Assembly: GCA_003427395.1 (NCBI GenBank) | Contig: BFEA01000145.1 | Span: 649,546-685,414 of the forward strand | DNA from: Chara braunii | Lineage: Eukaryota > Streptophyta > Charophyceae > Charales > Characeae | Reading direction: 5' to 3' | DNA length: 35,869 nt | Part shown: piece by piece, positions 19,584-29,065 of the stretch | Layout of the letters: each line of letters starts with the position of its first letter | How positions within the stretch are numbered: position 1 is the first letter of the stretch | Position numbers and translations under genes: made by a program | The notes under the pieces: generated by a model | What the model was told of the DNA's origin: nothing | Databases searched by the model: none | What the model saw: only the letters and a program-made list of their open reading frames with translations

Positions 19584-19718
19584 CACACACACACACACAC
19601 ACACACAGTCACACACACAGTCACACACACACAGTCACACACACACACACACAATCATCAATCAATCAATCAATCAATCAATTAATCAATGTATTGATTG
19701 GATTGATGGATTGATGGA
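19514..19718. repeat. Compound microsatellite (TG)n(AG)n(CA)n then (ATCA)n
   Basis: TG repeats, then AG repeats to about 19580, then CACACAGT-type repeats to about 19650, then ATCA/ATTGATGG repeats run up to the assembly gap. Confidence 0.9.
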
Positions 19719-20123
19719 NNNNNNNNNNNNNNNNNNNNNNNNNNNNNNNNNNNNNNNNNNNNNNNNNNNNNNNNNNNNNNNNNNNNNNNNNNNNNNNNNN
19801 NNNNNNNNNNNNNNNNNNNNNNNNNNNNNNNNNNNNNNNNNNNNNNNNNNNNNNNNNNNNNNNNNNNNNNNNNNNNNNNNNNNNNNNNNNNNNNNNNNNN
19901 NNNNNNNNNNNNNNNNNNNNNNNNNNNNNNNNNNNNNNNNNNNNNNNNNNNNNNNNNNNNNNNNNNNNNNNNNNNNNNNNNNNNNNNNNNNNNNNNNNNN
20001 NNNNNNNNNNNNNNNNNNNNNNNNNNNNNNNNNNNNNNNNNNNNNNNNNNNNNNNNNNNNNNNNNNNNNNNNNNNNNNNNNNNNNNNNNNNNNNNNNNNN
20101 NNNNNNNNNNNNNNNNNNNNNNN
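19719..20123. other. Assembly gap (405 N)
   Basis: A run of N between microsatellites on both sides; the gap probably reflects failure to assemble through them. Confidence 0.99.

Positions 20124-20211
<88 letters not shown>
20124..20211. repeat. Compound microsatellite (TG)n(AG)n
   Basis: About 17 TG units followed by about 27 AG units, in the same order and orientation as at 3655, 19514, 23924 and 34949. Confidence 0.95.
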
Positions 20212-20216
<5 letters not shown>

Positions 20217-20297
20217 ATCCGTTGGTTGCCTCCACCTTTACTGCATCACCTGCTGCGTTAGTTTTTGCAGTCGTCTAGCTTTGGATTCTTCAACAGG

Positions 20298-20735
20298 TCA
20301 TCTAGTGCATTCTTTGGTTTGACAATTTAGCTTCGGTTGCAGTCGTGGTATAAGTTGAGCCCGTACTCCAAGTAAGAGTAGGAATTCCATTTCCCTAGAC
20401 TCCTCCCAAGGCTCAGTGTAGAGAACAGCGATTGCAGCAGCTTTGGATTCAGCGTCAGATTGGGCCTCAAGGGAAGGCTGTTGGTCAGATTCAGGTTCCT
20501 CGGAGGGACCTTCAGCTGACGGTTGAGCTTCCCTTGGTGTAGAGAGTTCTGATAACTTTTCTACGCCCTTGCCTGTTTCCCTGCAAACGGTAACATTGCT
20601 GCACATTTTGCCCAGGCCTCTGGCGATGCTAACACACACGCAGCTTGGATCTTCTTTCCCATTCCTTTTGACTAGTGTGGAGGGCTTCCGCAGGCTTGGT
20701 GGAAGCATCCTCGGGCCTCTCATGAATCTTTGCAT
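20298..20735 (-). CDS. Unrecognised 145-codon frame, possible internal region of the LTR element
   Basis: The frame starts MQRFMRGPRMLPPSLRK and contains an acidic SEEPESDQQPSLEAQ stretch, with no known domain. It lies on the same strand as, and downstream of, the primer-binding site at 21752-21764, where the 5' part of the internal region (gag side) would be expected. No zinc knuckle or capsid homology region is visible, and the gap cuts off what follows. It may be chance. Confidence 0.25.
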   Translation of the reverse strand: MQRFMRGPRMLPPSLRKPSTLVKRNGKEDPSCVCVSIARGLGKMCSNVTVCRETGKGVEKLSELSTPREAQPSAEGPSEEPESDQQPSLEAQSDAESKAAAIAVLYTEPWEESREMEFLLLLGVRAQLIPRLQPKLNCQTKECTR

Positions 20736-20890
20736 TCTTGGGAAGGAGGGTTATGGTTCCCTATCTTGAACCACAGTCAGGCCTCTTGCCTGAAGCAGTT
20801 TTTCTGAACGCATTACATTTCTCATCTTCATTAACATCAGACTCAGACTGCATCGGAGTCTGGCTTTAGATTGTCATCTAGAGGCAGATC

Positions 20891-21014
20891 ATTGGTATAC
20901 GACCCTGCCCACACCTCTGGTTGTCCATGCAAGCTGGTTGCTGTTTCCAGACATTGGTATACGACCCTGCCCCCACCTCTGGTTGTCCATGCAAGCTGGT
21001 TGCTGTTTCCAGAC
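20891..21014. repeat. Tandem duplication, 62-bp period
   Basis: ATTGGTATACGACCCTGCCC at 20891 recurs at 20953. The 62-bp units, ending GTTGCTGTTTCCAGAC, are nearly identical, which suggests a recent event. Confidence 0.9.
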
Positions 21015-21089
21015 CGCTTGTGTCCTAATGATTTACTTGCAGCTGGTGTCTTCGTACCAGAGTTCAGGGCCTGGCCATACTTCATACAC

Positions 21090-21575
21090 AAATATCTCTC
21101 ACTCTCTTCTCCCTCTCGCTCACTTTAGTCAGCATCCTTTGTGTCCCTAGCTACCACTACATGAAGTGTCCTATCAATTCGATGAGGGCACCTACACCAA
21201 AATACAACGCCGGATCCCTGTCGATGTTGAAGACCAAAGTAGCTACTAGCTGCTCTTTGATGCACATATATGGCAGCTTCCGGTCAATTTTCTCTTTTGG
21301 CAGAAGCCCAAAAGTTGCTCCGTCTCCTCATAAGGTCCAGATCCAGGTGCGCATACCTCTCACTCTCTACTCTGTCTCGCTGACTCCAGTCAGCCTCCTT
21401 CGCGTGCCATCCCAATCAATCAGTCAGCTTCCGGTCAATTTTCTCTTTTGGCAGAAGCCCAAAAGTTGCTCCATCTCCTCATAAGGTCCAGATCCAGGTG
21501 CGCATACCTCACACTCTCTACTGTCTCGCTGACTCCAGTCAGCCTCCTTCGCATCCCAATCAATCAGTCACTCAA
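21090..21575. repeat. Tandem duplication, 151-bp period, plus an older partial copy
   Basis: CAGCTTCCGGTCAATTTTCT at 21274 recurs at 21425. Both copies continue into GGCAGAAGCCCAAAAGTTGC, AAGGTCCAGATCCAGGTGCG and CTCGCTGACTCCAGTCAGCC. A diverged partial copy (CTCTCACTCTCTTCTCCCTC ... GTCAGCATCCTTTGTG) lies at about 21090-21150. In element orientation this is the leader just downstream of the PBS. Confidence 0.85.
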
Positions 21576-21751
21576 ACAACCTCGTCAGGTCTAATGTTGA
21601 CCCTGTATGGCCTAACGTGGTGGGGGCAGCACCCACAATACCTTGCTGCCCCTCTTAATGTCACCTCCAAACCTAATCCGAGGTTAGTTAGCCATAAATA
21701 ACTCGGAATTGGGGTTAGGGGGATTAAACTTCTCTCGCTTTCAACTAAGTC

Positions 21752-21764
21752 TGCCCTGATACCA
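21752..21764 (-). other. Primer-binding site for initiator tRNA-Met
   Basis: On the - strand TGGTATCAGGGCA starts 2 nt after the end of the LTR at 21767. The 3' end of plant initiator tRNA-Met is complementary to TGGTATCAGAGCC, so the first nine bases match exactly and 11 of 13 overall. This makes the neighbouring LTR the 5' LTR of a - strand element whose internal region runs leftward. Confidence 0.75.
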
Positions 21765-21766
21765 AA

Positions 21767-22862
21767 TGTTATGGTCCCGGCCAATTCTGAAGTGCAAAGA
21801 CGCAAGGAAATACAATGCTATCCGATTGGAAAATTAAGTGAATGAACTTGAGAGGAGAGAGACAAAGGAAGAAGAAGAAGAAGGGGGTGTACACCGGCAA
21901 AGACCAATGATAAATCCCCCTTCTCTAGCCTCTCAACCGCCTCCTCCTCATCTTGCCCAATCTTATTCTTCACAAAATAATAAGAATGAACAGCTGAGCC
22001 AGAACCAGTATCAGAAGTTCCCTCTTACGGCCAGCACTATATGACGTCCACCATAGCCATGGCCTCCACCTTCCCCCACTTCGACCAGGCAGTGGCTATG
22101 GTGGACAACTAGGGGCCGTGCGCCGATGTTCAAAAGACAACGCAAAAGCAGCTATGTCCACTACTCCTGATGTCTGAAGCCTTCTTGTAGCAGTGCGCCT
22201 TAACTAGGGCCCTCCAGCGGCAACACCAACCAAGAAGATGAAGATGCCGACCTCCATAGCCAGGTGCCAGATGAGTACTTTGCGCCACTCTCCTTCTCTC
22301 CTCACCCAGGTGCTCCTCCAGACTAGCGCCCGCTCAAGCAGCATGAGGCCCAAATTTGCACACTGCAAATGAGACAGAGCCTACCGCTGTGCCTGGAGAT
22401 ATAGCGACCAACCAGCCTCTTGGACGGTGACTTCCAGGCAGAGGCCTCCAAGAAACCGGTTCCTCCTCCCTTTCGGAGGGAAACATCATTGCAGGCTCTT
22501 TTGTCGTCACTCAGGCCATTTGGACTGGTACCCGCCTAGACCTAAGCCTACCGCTGTTGGGCCTCTAAAGTACTAACTTTTTGTCTTCTTCTGCTAGGCC
22601 TACCGCTACTTGAGTGCTACCACCCTAGCCTACTTGCTACTCGAGTGTTTTTTCCCACTGCAACCCTCGAAGTCACGGACACAGGTAAGTACCGGGCCCC
22701 CGGGCCTCTCAAAAGCACAAGTGCCCTCACGGGCCACACGCACACTCGCGCGCTCAGGCATCCCGATAAACACGGAAACCAGCAACACAGGCTTAGAAAT
22801 CGTAGCAAACAGCGGGAATCGTAGCAGACACAATCCAGTCTGTGATTTTCCAGGTCATTACA
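21767..22862 (-). mobile_element. LTR 1 (5' LTR of a - strand retrotransposon), 1096 bp
   Basis: On the + strand it begins TGTTATGGTCCCGG and ends CCAGGTCATTACA. The ends form imperfect inverted repeats and obey the TG...CA rule. The PBS lies 2 nt outside its left end. A 14-bp perfect inverted repeat (GTCCACCATAGCCA at 22046, TGGCTATGGTGGAC at 22093) lies inside, and a CACAGGTAAGTACC word at about 22679. The same landmarks recur, in order, in the LTRs at 22863 and 26885. Whether it belongs with the Gypsy remnant at 13.3-16 kb cannot be decided. Confidence 0.75.
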
Positions 22863-23922
22863 AGTGCAACAACTCAAGGAATGAGAATGTTGTTCAATTG
22901 CAAGTGAATGAAAGAACTGTGAAAGAGAAGTAGGCAAAGGAAGAAAAGGAGGAAGATGAACACCGGCAAAGACCAATGCTAGTCACCCTACTTCTTGTCA
23001 CCATGTTCAACCTTTAGTTACTCCGCCAACTTCATTTTGAGAATAATAATAATAATAGCGATGAAAGAATGCACCAGAACCAATGTCCAAATCCTCCCCC
23101 TAGTGCCAGCCACTCAAAGGATCCACCATAGCCATCTCCTACACCTTCATCCTACTTGGTCGAGCAGGAAGCTATGGTTGACTATTGGTGTGAAGCTGAG
23201 ATGTTTCAAAGGATGATGCAAAGCTACCATGTCCTTCCTACTATGGGTGCCATGCTTAGCACTACCATCGGAGTACCGGAGTTTTCCGTTCTGGTCTAAA
23301 CCCCAAATAGGGCCTTCCAGGTGCAGCGCCAACAAGAAGATGAAGATGAAGAGCACCATAGCCAGGTAAGCTCCCCTGTCACCCTTTTCTTGGCTCACCG
23401 TCTAGCTCCTCCTCTTACTCCCCCTCAGTCTCCTCCTTGGTCCTCTCCACCATAGGCACGGCGGAGGGCCAAGCTGCCTTCTTCCTCCACCCAGCTCTGC
23501 CTGGGCGGTCCCTCCAGCGCATGCCTCCAAAACGCACGTGAGCAAATGAGGCGGAGCCTCTTGCCTCCACGGACAACATACCGGTGTGTTGTCTCTTCGC
23601 GCAGTGGCTTGTAGGCCGCACGCCTGCAAGTCCACCCGGTGCCACTGCGTTTTGGAGTGAAACATCATTGCACTCTGATATCCCCTGCTGCAGGCTCTAG
23701 ACTCAGCTACTGGACCGGTTCCCCTAGCCTCTAAGCCTATTGGACTTCTAAAATCCCTTTGGCCTCTATAAAGGTACTAAATTTTTGTCTTCCTCTGCCT
23801 ACCTACCCCAGTATTTTCCAACCTACGGGGGCATAGCCACCTTCTAATTTCCTGCTGCAACGTCACAAAAGCAGGGCCACATGTAGGTCCATCGAGACCT
23901 TTAAAAGAAATAGCATGTGTTG

Positions 23923-24015
<93 letters not shown>

Positions 24016-24518
24016 CCAATCTAACTAATTGCACCTTTTCCCCTTCATTTTTTTGTGGGCGAAGCCGCAACAGGTAACCTTGTTGCAGTCTGAAATCCCC
24101 TGCTGCAGGCTCTAGAATCAGCTACTGGACCGGTTCCCCTAGCCTCTAAGCCTATCGGACTTCTAAAATCCCTTTGGCCTCTAGAAAGGTATCAAGTTTT
24201 TGTCTTCTTCTGCCTACCTACCCGCTACTCGAGTATTTTCCGACCTACAGGGGGCTAGCCTCCTTCTAATTTCCTGCTGCACCCTCACAAAAGCAAGGCC
24301 ACGCGTAAGTACCAGGCCCGCAGGCCTTCCCGGCCACCCCGGTGGGTCACACACACCCAAGGAATCATGCACACACATGGAAACACAGCAATCATGCACA
24401 CACACGTGGAATCTCAGCAATCATGCACACACACTTAACATCTCAGCAAGTCACTCAGTCCAGCGGTAAAACTCTGAAAACAGCAGGTCTTTGAGTCCGT
24501 GATCTTGCAGGTCATTAC
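22863..24518 (-). mobile_element. LTR 2, rearranged relative of LTR 1
   Basis: It starts abruptly at AGTGCAACAACTCAAGG, matching LTR 1 from about 24 bp inside its end, and finishes at GCAGGTCATTAC, matching LTR 1's other end. Shared landmarks are the GTGAATGA start, ACACCGGCAAAGACCAATG, CCACCATAGCCAT with GCTATGGTTGAC, GCCAGGTAAG, GAAACATCATTGCA and TTTTGTCTTC. It is enlarged by an internal 415-bp duplication. No primer-binding site or target duplication was found, so it is probably a recombinant fragment joined to LTR 1. Confidence 0.7.
23655..24310. repeat. 415-bp tandem duplication inside LTR 2, with (TG)n(AG)n microsatellite
   Basis: TCTAGACTCAGCTACTGGAC at 23696 recurs at 24111 with one change. 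Similarity runs for about 230 bp (ATCCCTTTGGCCTCTA, TTCTAATTTCCTGCTGCA, CACAAAAGCA). The 23924-24013 microsatellite separates the copies. Confidence 0.85.
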
Positions 24519-24539
24519 TAGTTCGGGCCGTAGCAGAGG

Positions 24540-25190
24540 TTGGATGTGAGGCCTCAGTAAATGTCCGCAGTCATTTGGGAATCAGATGGATTTGGACAAC
24601 CCCTAGGGATAGTGCCCTGCAGGGGGGATTTTTTTCCCCCTCTGTTCTGTCCTAATGTTATCAAATTTCAATTCATACAAATTGATATGTTTCTAGGCTG
24701 GTCCCCGGGCTGCCCGGCAACCTGGCCGTCACCCGGGGGAGGTGCCGGGCCGCCTGGCCGGTTGTCGCGCCCGGTTGGCCACCAGGCACCCGCAGCGCAT
24801 CACTCTAAGGTAGTTTTTTTTTTTTCGGCACTGGGGTCCTTTTTGCCCCCTTCATGGACCGTGTGGACCGTGGAAAAAAAAACCGGGGCCGGTAGGCCCG
24901 ATTTCACCGATTTGAAATCGGGCCCCATCTGGATCGTCGATCTCGAAGATCGACGGCCCAGATTCCACCGATTTCAAATCGGTGGGGGCGGGAACTACCG
25001 GTCCCCGTTCCCTCCCCCATGCTGAAGATTTGCCCAGACGTCCCCCCTTCCCTGCCTTGCACCACTGTGTGTCCGCTGGCACGACGGGCAACTTAACCGC
25101 ACCCCGTCAGCACCTGCGAACGCCCGCCATCGCACGTGACCCCGCCGTTGCCCCCCAACGGCCGCCTCAACAGGGTAAGGGACTTAGTTT
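24540..25190. repeat. GC-rich region with three consecutive perfect hairpins
   Basis: Perfect inverted repeats are: GGCCCGATTTCA (24895) with TGAAATCGGGCC (24913), 6-nt loop; CGTCGATCT (24935) with AGATCGACG (24947), 3-nt loop; and CCACCGATTT (24965) with AAATCGGTGG (24976), 1-nt loop. The flanks GGGCCGGTAGG (about 24886) and ACTACCGGTCCCC (about 24996) match, inverted, the loop sequences of the hairpins at 18042-18159. GC-rich CCCGGGCTGCCCGG words lie at 24702-24770. No gene. Confidence 0.8.
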
Positions 25191-25192
25191 GG

Positions 25193-25194
<2 letters not shown>

Positions 25195-25235
<41 letters not shown>

Positions 25236-26035
25236 TCTTCTTCTTTGCCCCCCTTCCCGTCGTTCTCCACCAGCTGTCTTCTTCTTCTTCTCCCCCTTCG
25301 CTGAGTCAACTTCTTCTTCGGCTCCTTTTTCTTCTTCTTCCCCTCCTCCTCCTCCTCCTCCTTTGCTTCTTCTTCTTCTCCCCCTCCTTAGCTTCTTCTT
25401 CTCCCCCTCCTTAGCTTCTTCTTCTTCTTCTTCTCCCCCTCCTCCCCTTCTTCTTCTTGCCTTCTTCGTCTTCTTCTTGCCGGTTCTTCTTCTTCTTCAT
25501 CTTCTTCTTCTTCTTCCCCTCCTTCCCTTCTTCTTCCCTTCTTCTTCCCTTCTTCTTCTTCTTCTTCTCGCCCCCCCCATCTCTGCCCGCCATCCCTCAC
25601 ACCATTTCCTTTTTTTTTTTTTTTTTTTTTCCTGTCTTGTGCCACGTGGGGACGCGTTTTGGACCTTCCCCGCGACAGCCATATCCCCCAACTTCGTCTC
25701 CCGCAATTTTTCTTCCGGCCATACTCAGCCCTTCTTCTTCTTCTTCTTCTTCTTCCTCCTCCTCCTCCTTGTCCTCTTCTTCTTCTTCTTCTTCTTCTAC
25801 TTCTCCCCCTCCTTCCCTTCTTCTTCTTCCCTTCTTCTTCTTCTTCTTCTTGCCCCCCCCATCCCTGCCTGCCTTCCCCCGCGACGGCCATATCCCCCAA
25901 CTTCGTCTCGCCCAATCTTTCTTCCCGCCATACTCCGCCCTTCTTCTTCTTCTTCTTCGTCGTCGTCGTCCTCCTCCTCCTCGTCCTCTTCTTCTTCTTC
26001 TTCCACATACACACCTGCAAGGTCTGTGACATACC
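25195..26035. repeat. CTT-rich polypyrimidine tract, ~840 bp
   Basis: A (GA)n run at 25195-25231 leads into an almost pure pyrimidine + strand of CTT, CCT and CTC repeats. Within it CGCGACAGCCATATCCCCCA at 25671 recurs at 25880 (CGCGACGGCCATATCCCCCA), each followed by ACTTCGTCTC and a CCATACTC word, a 209-bp tandem unit. A T-run lies at about 25612-25630. Serine/leucine and E/K/R frames on the two strands reflect composition. Confidence 0.8.
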
Positions 26036-26073
26036 AGCATTGACATCCCCCAGACCCCTCGCTGACATTCCTT

Positions 26074-26095
26074 CCCCCCCCCCCCCCCCCCCCCC
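26074..26095. repeat. C22 homopolymer
   Basis: Twenty-two consecutive C residues; a potential i-motif/G-quadruplex and an unreliable length. Confidence 0.9.
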
Positions 26096-26199
26096 ACCTC
26101 CCAACTTAACTTTTTTATTGCAGATTTGTGGTCCTCTAGGGTAGCGCAGCACAACCCCGCCTTCAAAAAAAAAATAAAAAATTCCTTGCTGTGTTTTTG

Positions 26200-26290
26200 C
26201 GTCGCCCGGTTTCGCCGGGCGGACCCCCCTGGGCCCGCCCGGTCGGGGCCCGCCCGACCGGGCATGCCCGGCCAGGCGGCGGCCCAGCCT
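26200..26290. repeat. GC-rich palindromic patch
   Basis: GCCCGGTCGGG (26237-26247) pairs perfectly with CCCGACCGGGC (26253-26263) across a 5-nt loop. CGCCCGGTTTCGCCGGGCG at 26203 is another hairpin. The style resembles the GC-rich patches at about 18190 and 24700. Confidence 0.7.
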
Positions 26291-26329
26291 AGATATGTTT
26301 TGAATTAAAGGCATCCAATGTTCAGGCCG

Positions 26330-26480
26330 TTAGTAAGACAGTAACCTGAGACTTTTTTCAAGAGGGGTTTCCCGCTGATATGCTATCGGCGGTTCTCCCA
26401 TACCAACGTAGCTACCCGGCAATGCCACTGGCATGACAACCGGTCCACCATAGGTTGACCCATCCCAGTCCCGTAAATCT
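26330..26480 (-). pseudogene. 3' fragment of a mitochondrial-type large-subunit (23S-like) rRNA
   Basis: On the - strand GGGACTGGGATGGGTCAACC, then GGTTGTCATGCCAGTGGCAT, GCCGGGTAGCTACG, GGTATGGGAGAACCGC and AGCATATCAGCGGGAAACCC follow the order of the last part of bacterial-type 23S rRNA. E. coli has GGACCGGAGTGGACGC, GGGTTGTCATGCCAATGGCA, GCCCGGTAGCTAAATGC and GCATCTAAGCACGAAAC there. GTTGTCATGCCA (complement 26429-26440) is identical. GCCGGGTAGCTACG and GGGAAACCC suit plant mitochondrial or alpha-proteobacterial rRNA better than plastid. Only about 150 bp are present and transposon DNA lies nearby, so it is a transferred, non-functional piece (NUMT). Confidence 0.8.
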
Positions 26481-26880
26481 TTCTTATAAATGCCACTATC
26501 TTATCACTTATCTATGGAGTGATTGCATCTGGGGGAATGCTTGGATAAGTGTATTCACAAATAAAATAATTGTTTGTCTTGTTGTGGCGACTGTGTTGAC
26601 TATTTTGGGTGAGTTGCATTCTTAGGTGAGCTGCATAGAGCAATAGCGTTGTCTTTATTGGAAGTCAGAGGACCCGTAGTACCTGCCTGACAAGAAATGG
26701 ACCTGTAATAGGAAAGCACTGACAATCTCATCACCAATCAGGAAGGGGTCTGCACAACACAGACTTCTTTCTTTGACATGGAGACGAATCCCGTCTACTG
26801 TCCGGGGGCTTAGTTTTGGATATTTGGACTTGGCCAGGTGGTGCAAGGTTCTAATGGTGCCAACCCCCAAAGCGTTAAAT
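26481..26880. other. Unrecognised stretch between the rRNA fragment and LTR 3
   Basis: No gene or repeat is recognised. A short - strand frame (26655-26933) shows no domain. Confidence 0.4.
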
Positions 26881-26884
26881 AATG

Positions 26885-29065
26885 TGTTATGACCCTGGCC
26901 AATTTCGAGATACACATCCATCAGATAGTACAATGCCGCCCAATTGCGGAAAGAAATGAATGAACTTGAGAGAAGAGAGAGGATTAGAAGAAGAAGAAGA
27001 AGAAGTAAGAAAGAAGAAGAAGATGATGTACACCAGCATAGGCGAATGACAAGGCTCTTCTTCTTCGCCCAACAATCTCATCCACCTTATCTCCCCCTTC
27101 TCTTATTCATACAAGAAATAATAATACAATGTTGAATGGCTGAGCCAGAATCAATGTCCGAGTCCCTCTTCTACCGCAGGTATCACTGGAGGTCCACCAT
27201 AGCCATGGCCGCCTCCCCCACTCTTCACCCTCATAGGCCGAGGCTATGGCGGACTACTAGGCCTTGCCCAGATGCTCGAAGGACAACCCAAAGCAGCTAT
27301 GGCTGCTCTAGCTCAGGCCGCCATGCCCAACCCTGCCTTGAAGCTTCTTGGTGTGCCCACCAAGGTGATGAAGATGGCTGCCACCATAGCCAGGTAAGTA
27401 CCCCTGGCGCTCCTCCCCCTTCCTTCTTCCTCCCTCGTGTCCTTCTCCTTCCTCCCCAGCAGTGCTGCTCCAGCCAGCGCTCCACCAGTGTGTCGCCAGA
27501 CTTGCACACCGAAAAAGAGGCCGGACTCTCCGCCCGGCCGGAAGATATAGCGGCCTGCGTTGCCTCTTGGGCGGTGACTTCCAGGCCGCTCGGCCTTCCA
27601 AGCACCGGTACCTCCTCCCTTTTTGGAGGGAAACATCATTGCAGACTTTGATATTGCCCGTACAGGCCCTAGACCCAGACTGCTTGGACTGGTATCCACC
27701 TAGACCTAACCTAATTACTGGGCCTCTAAAATGCCACTTTTGTCTTCTTCTGCTCGGCCTCCAGTACCCGCACATCTACCCCTTCAGGGTGTGGTACCGG
27801 CCTACTGCAAGGAACATGAATATCCAGATTGCAAAATCACACTGAAGTCCAAGTAGTCAAAGCCAGAGCAGATAGCACAGTGGAACCGAGTAACCATCCA
27901 TTTGAGAATGATACAGAAGAATCGTGAGTCAATGTCCATGCCCAACAGGGCAACACCAACAGCATAACCCAATGTAGCTCTCTCTTGTGAATGGCGCCAG
28001 GCGCCCTATCTACTCTACAGCATAAGCCTACAACTACAGCAATGAAAGCAACCAGACAACTTGACTACCAGCGAGTGATGATGTCAACACCAATGCTGAC
28101 CTCCACCTCCACCAGTTACGTGTCCTCTTCACCCACACTCTCCCTTGTTACCCACACAGCGCCTTCACCTCCGAAGAACCACCTTCGCCCTCACCTCCCC
28201 TGCGCCCTATGCAGCCCGGCTATGGCCGCCAAGCGCCCAGTACACAGGCAGCGCCCTACCGCCTAGCGCTAGCCTGTCTCATCCCAGCGCAGCGCAGCAC
28301 CTCGCATTAGCGCAGTGTGCCCGCAATGCCTGCATTGGCCAAGATCCCTGCCCACTCGCCCTGCTTGCCTATATGCCAGTGCTGCGTGTGGGCGGCCTCC
28401 CTTCAGCCTGTATCTGGGCCCCAGTGGCTGAACCCAGCCCGATACAGTTGAGGCCCGGGGCAATGCAGTTGCGCTTCTTTCATCAAGGCCTGATGCCAGA
28501 TTCAGATAGTGGGCCGATTTCCCTTTGGCATTTTCGGCCTCTATCCCCAGCATGCATTGTCGGCCTCACGTTTAAGTGCCCAGGGCATAACTAACTCAGA
28601 GGCCCTGGGATCTCCACATTCGCAGAGATTCAAGACTCGGTGCACTCCAACCAACTGGCGTGCTGCAACTGTATGGACCCCACTTCGGGAAATGTTTGCA
28701 CAGAGGGCTCTTGTTGATTTGCTGGCCCGCCTTCACTTAGGACGGGCACTAGGCTTGCTGGGGCCTTAGCCCAGAACATGTACATCATGGCAAGGCCCCT
28801 TCTTGAGGGCTCAATCCTCACACTACCCACTACTTGAGTGTTTTTCCTGCTGCAATCCCTCAATGTCACGGCCACAGGTAAGTACTGGCCCTGAGGGCCC
28901 AATGAACGAGCAAGTGCCCTTGCGGGCCACACACACACTCAAGCCAACCAGCACTCAGACAGGCACGGCCACACACAAGTGGGAAACTCAGCAGGGCATT
29001 CAGTCTATGGGCAAAACTCAGAAACCAGCTGTGTGTTTCAGTCCATGTTTGGACGGGTCATCACA
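26885..29065 (-). mobile_element. LTR 3, solo LTR with 4-bp target duplication and internal insertion
   Basis: The + strand begins TGTTATGACCCTGG and ends GGACGGGTCATCACA. The terminal TGTTATGACCC and the complement of the end (TGTGATGACCC) agree at 10 of 11 positions. AATG flanks both sides (26881-26884 and 29066-29069), which looks like a target-site duplication. Landmarks shared with LTR 1: GAATGAACTTGAGAG, TACACCAGCATAGGCGAATG, GTCCACCATAGCC with GGCTATGGCGGAC, CCAGGTAAGTACC, GAAACATCATTGCA, ACTTGAGTGTTTTTCC and CACAGGTAAGTAC. No PBS lies next to it, so it is a solo LTR. Strand is assigned by comparison with LTR 1. Confidence 0.75.
27770..28815. other. ~1-kb segment inserted in LTR 3
   Basis: LTR 1 runs from TTGTCTTCTTCTGCTAGGCC to GAGTGTTTTTTCCC within about 70 bp. 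In LTR 3 the same two landmarks are separated by about 1.05 kb of CAG/CCC-rich, unrelated DNA. No ORF with a domain, no terminal inverted repeats and no target duplication were identified. Confidence 0.55.

Noticed and set aside
13340-22862. Treating the Gypsy remnant and LTR 1 as one element
   Set aside because: Both are on the - strand, but 4-5 kb of unrelated repeats, a SINE, hairpins and the gap separate them, and no shared sequence links them.
25388-26314. A 308-codon - strand frame of E, K, R and G
   Set aside because: It is the reverse reading of the CTT tract and contains no motif.
26330-26480. Plastid 23S rRNA as the source of the rRNA fragment
   Set aside because: GCCGGGTAGCTACG and the AGCGGGAAACCC end fit mitochondrial or alpha-proteobacterial forms better, though without an alignment this is not final.
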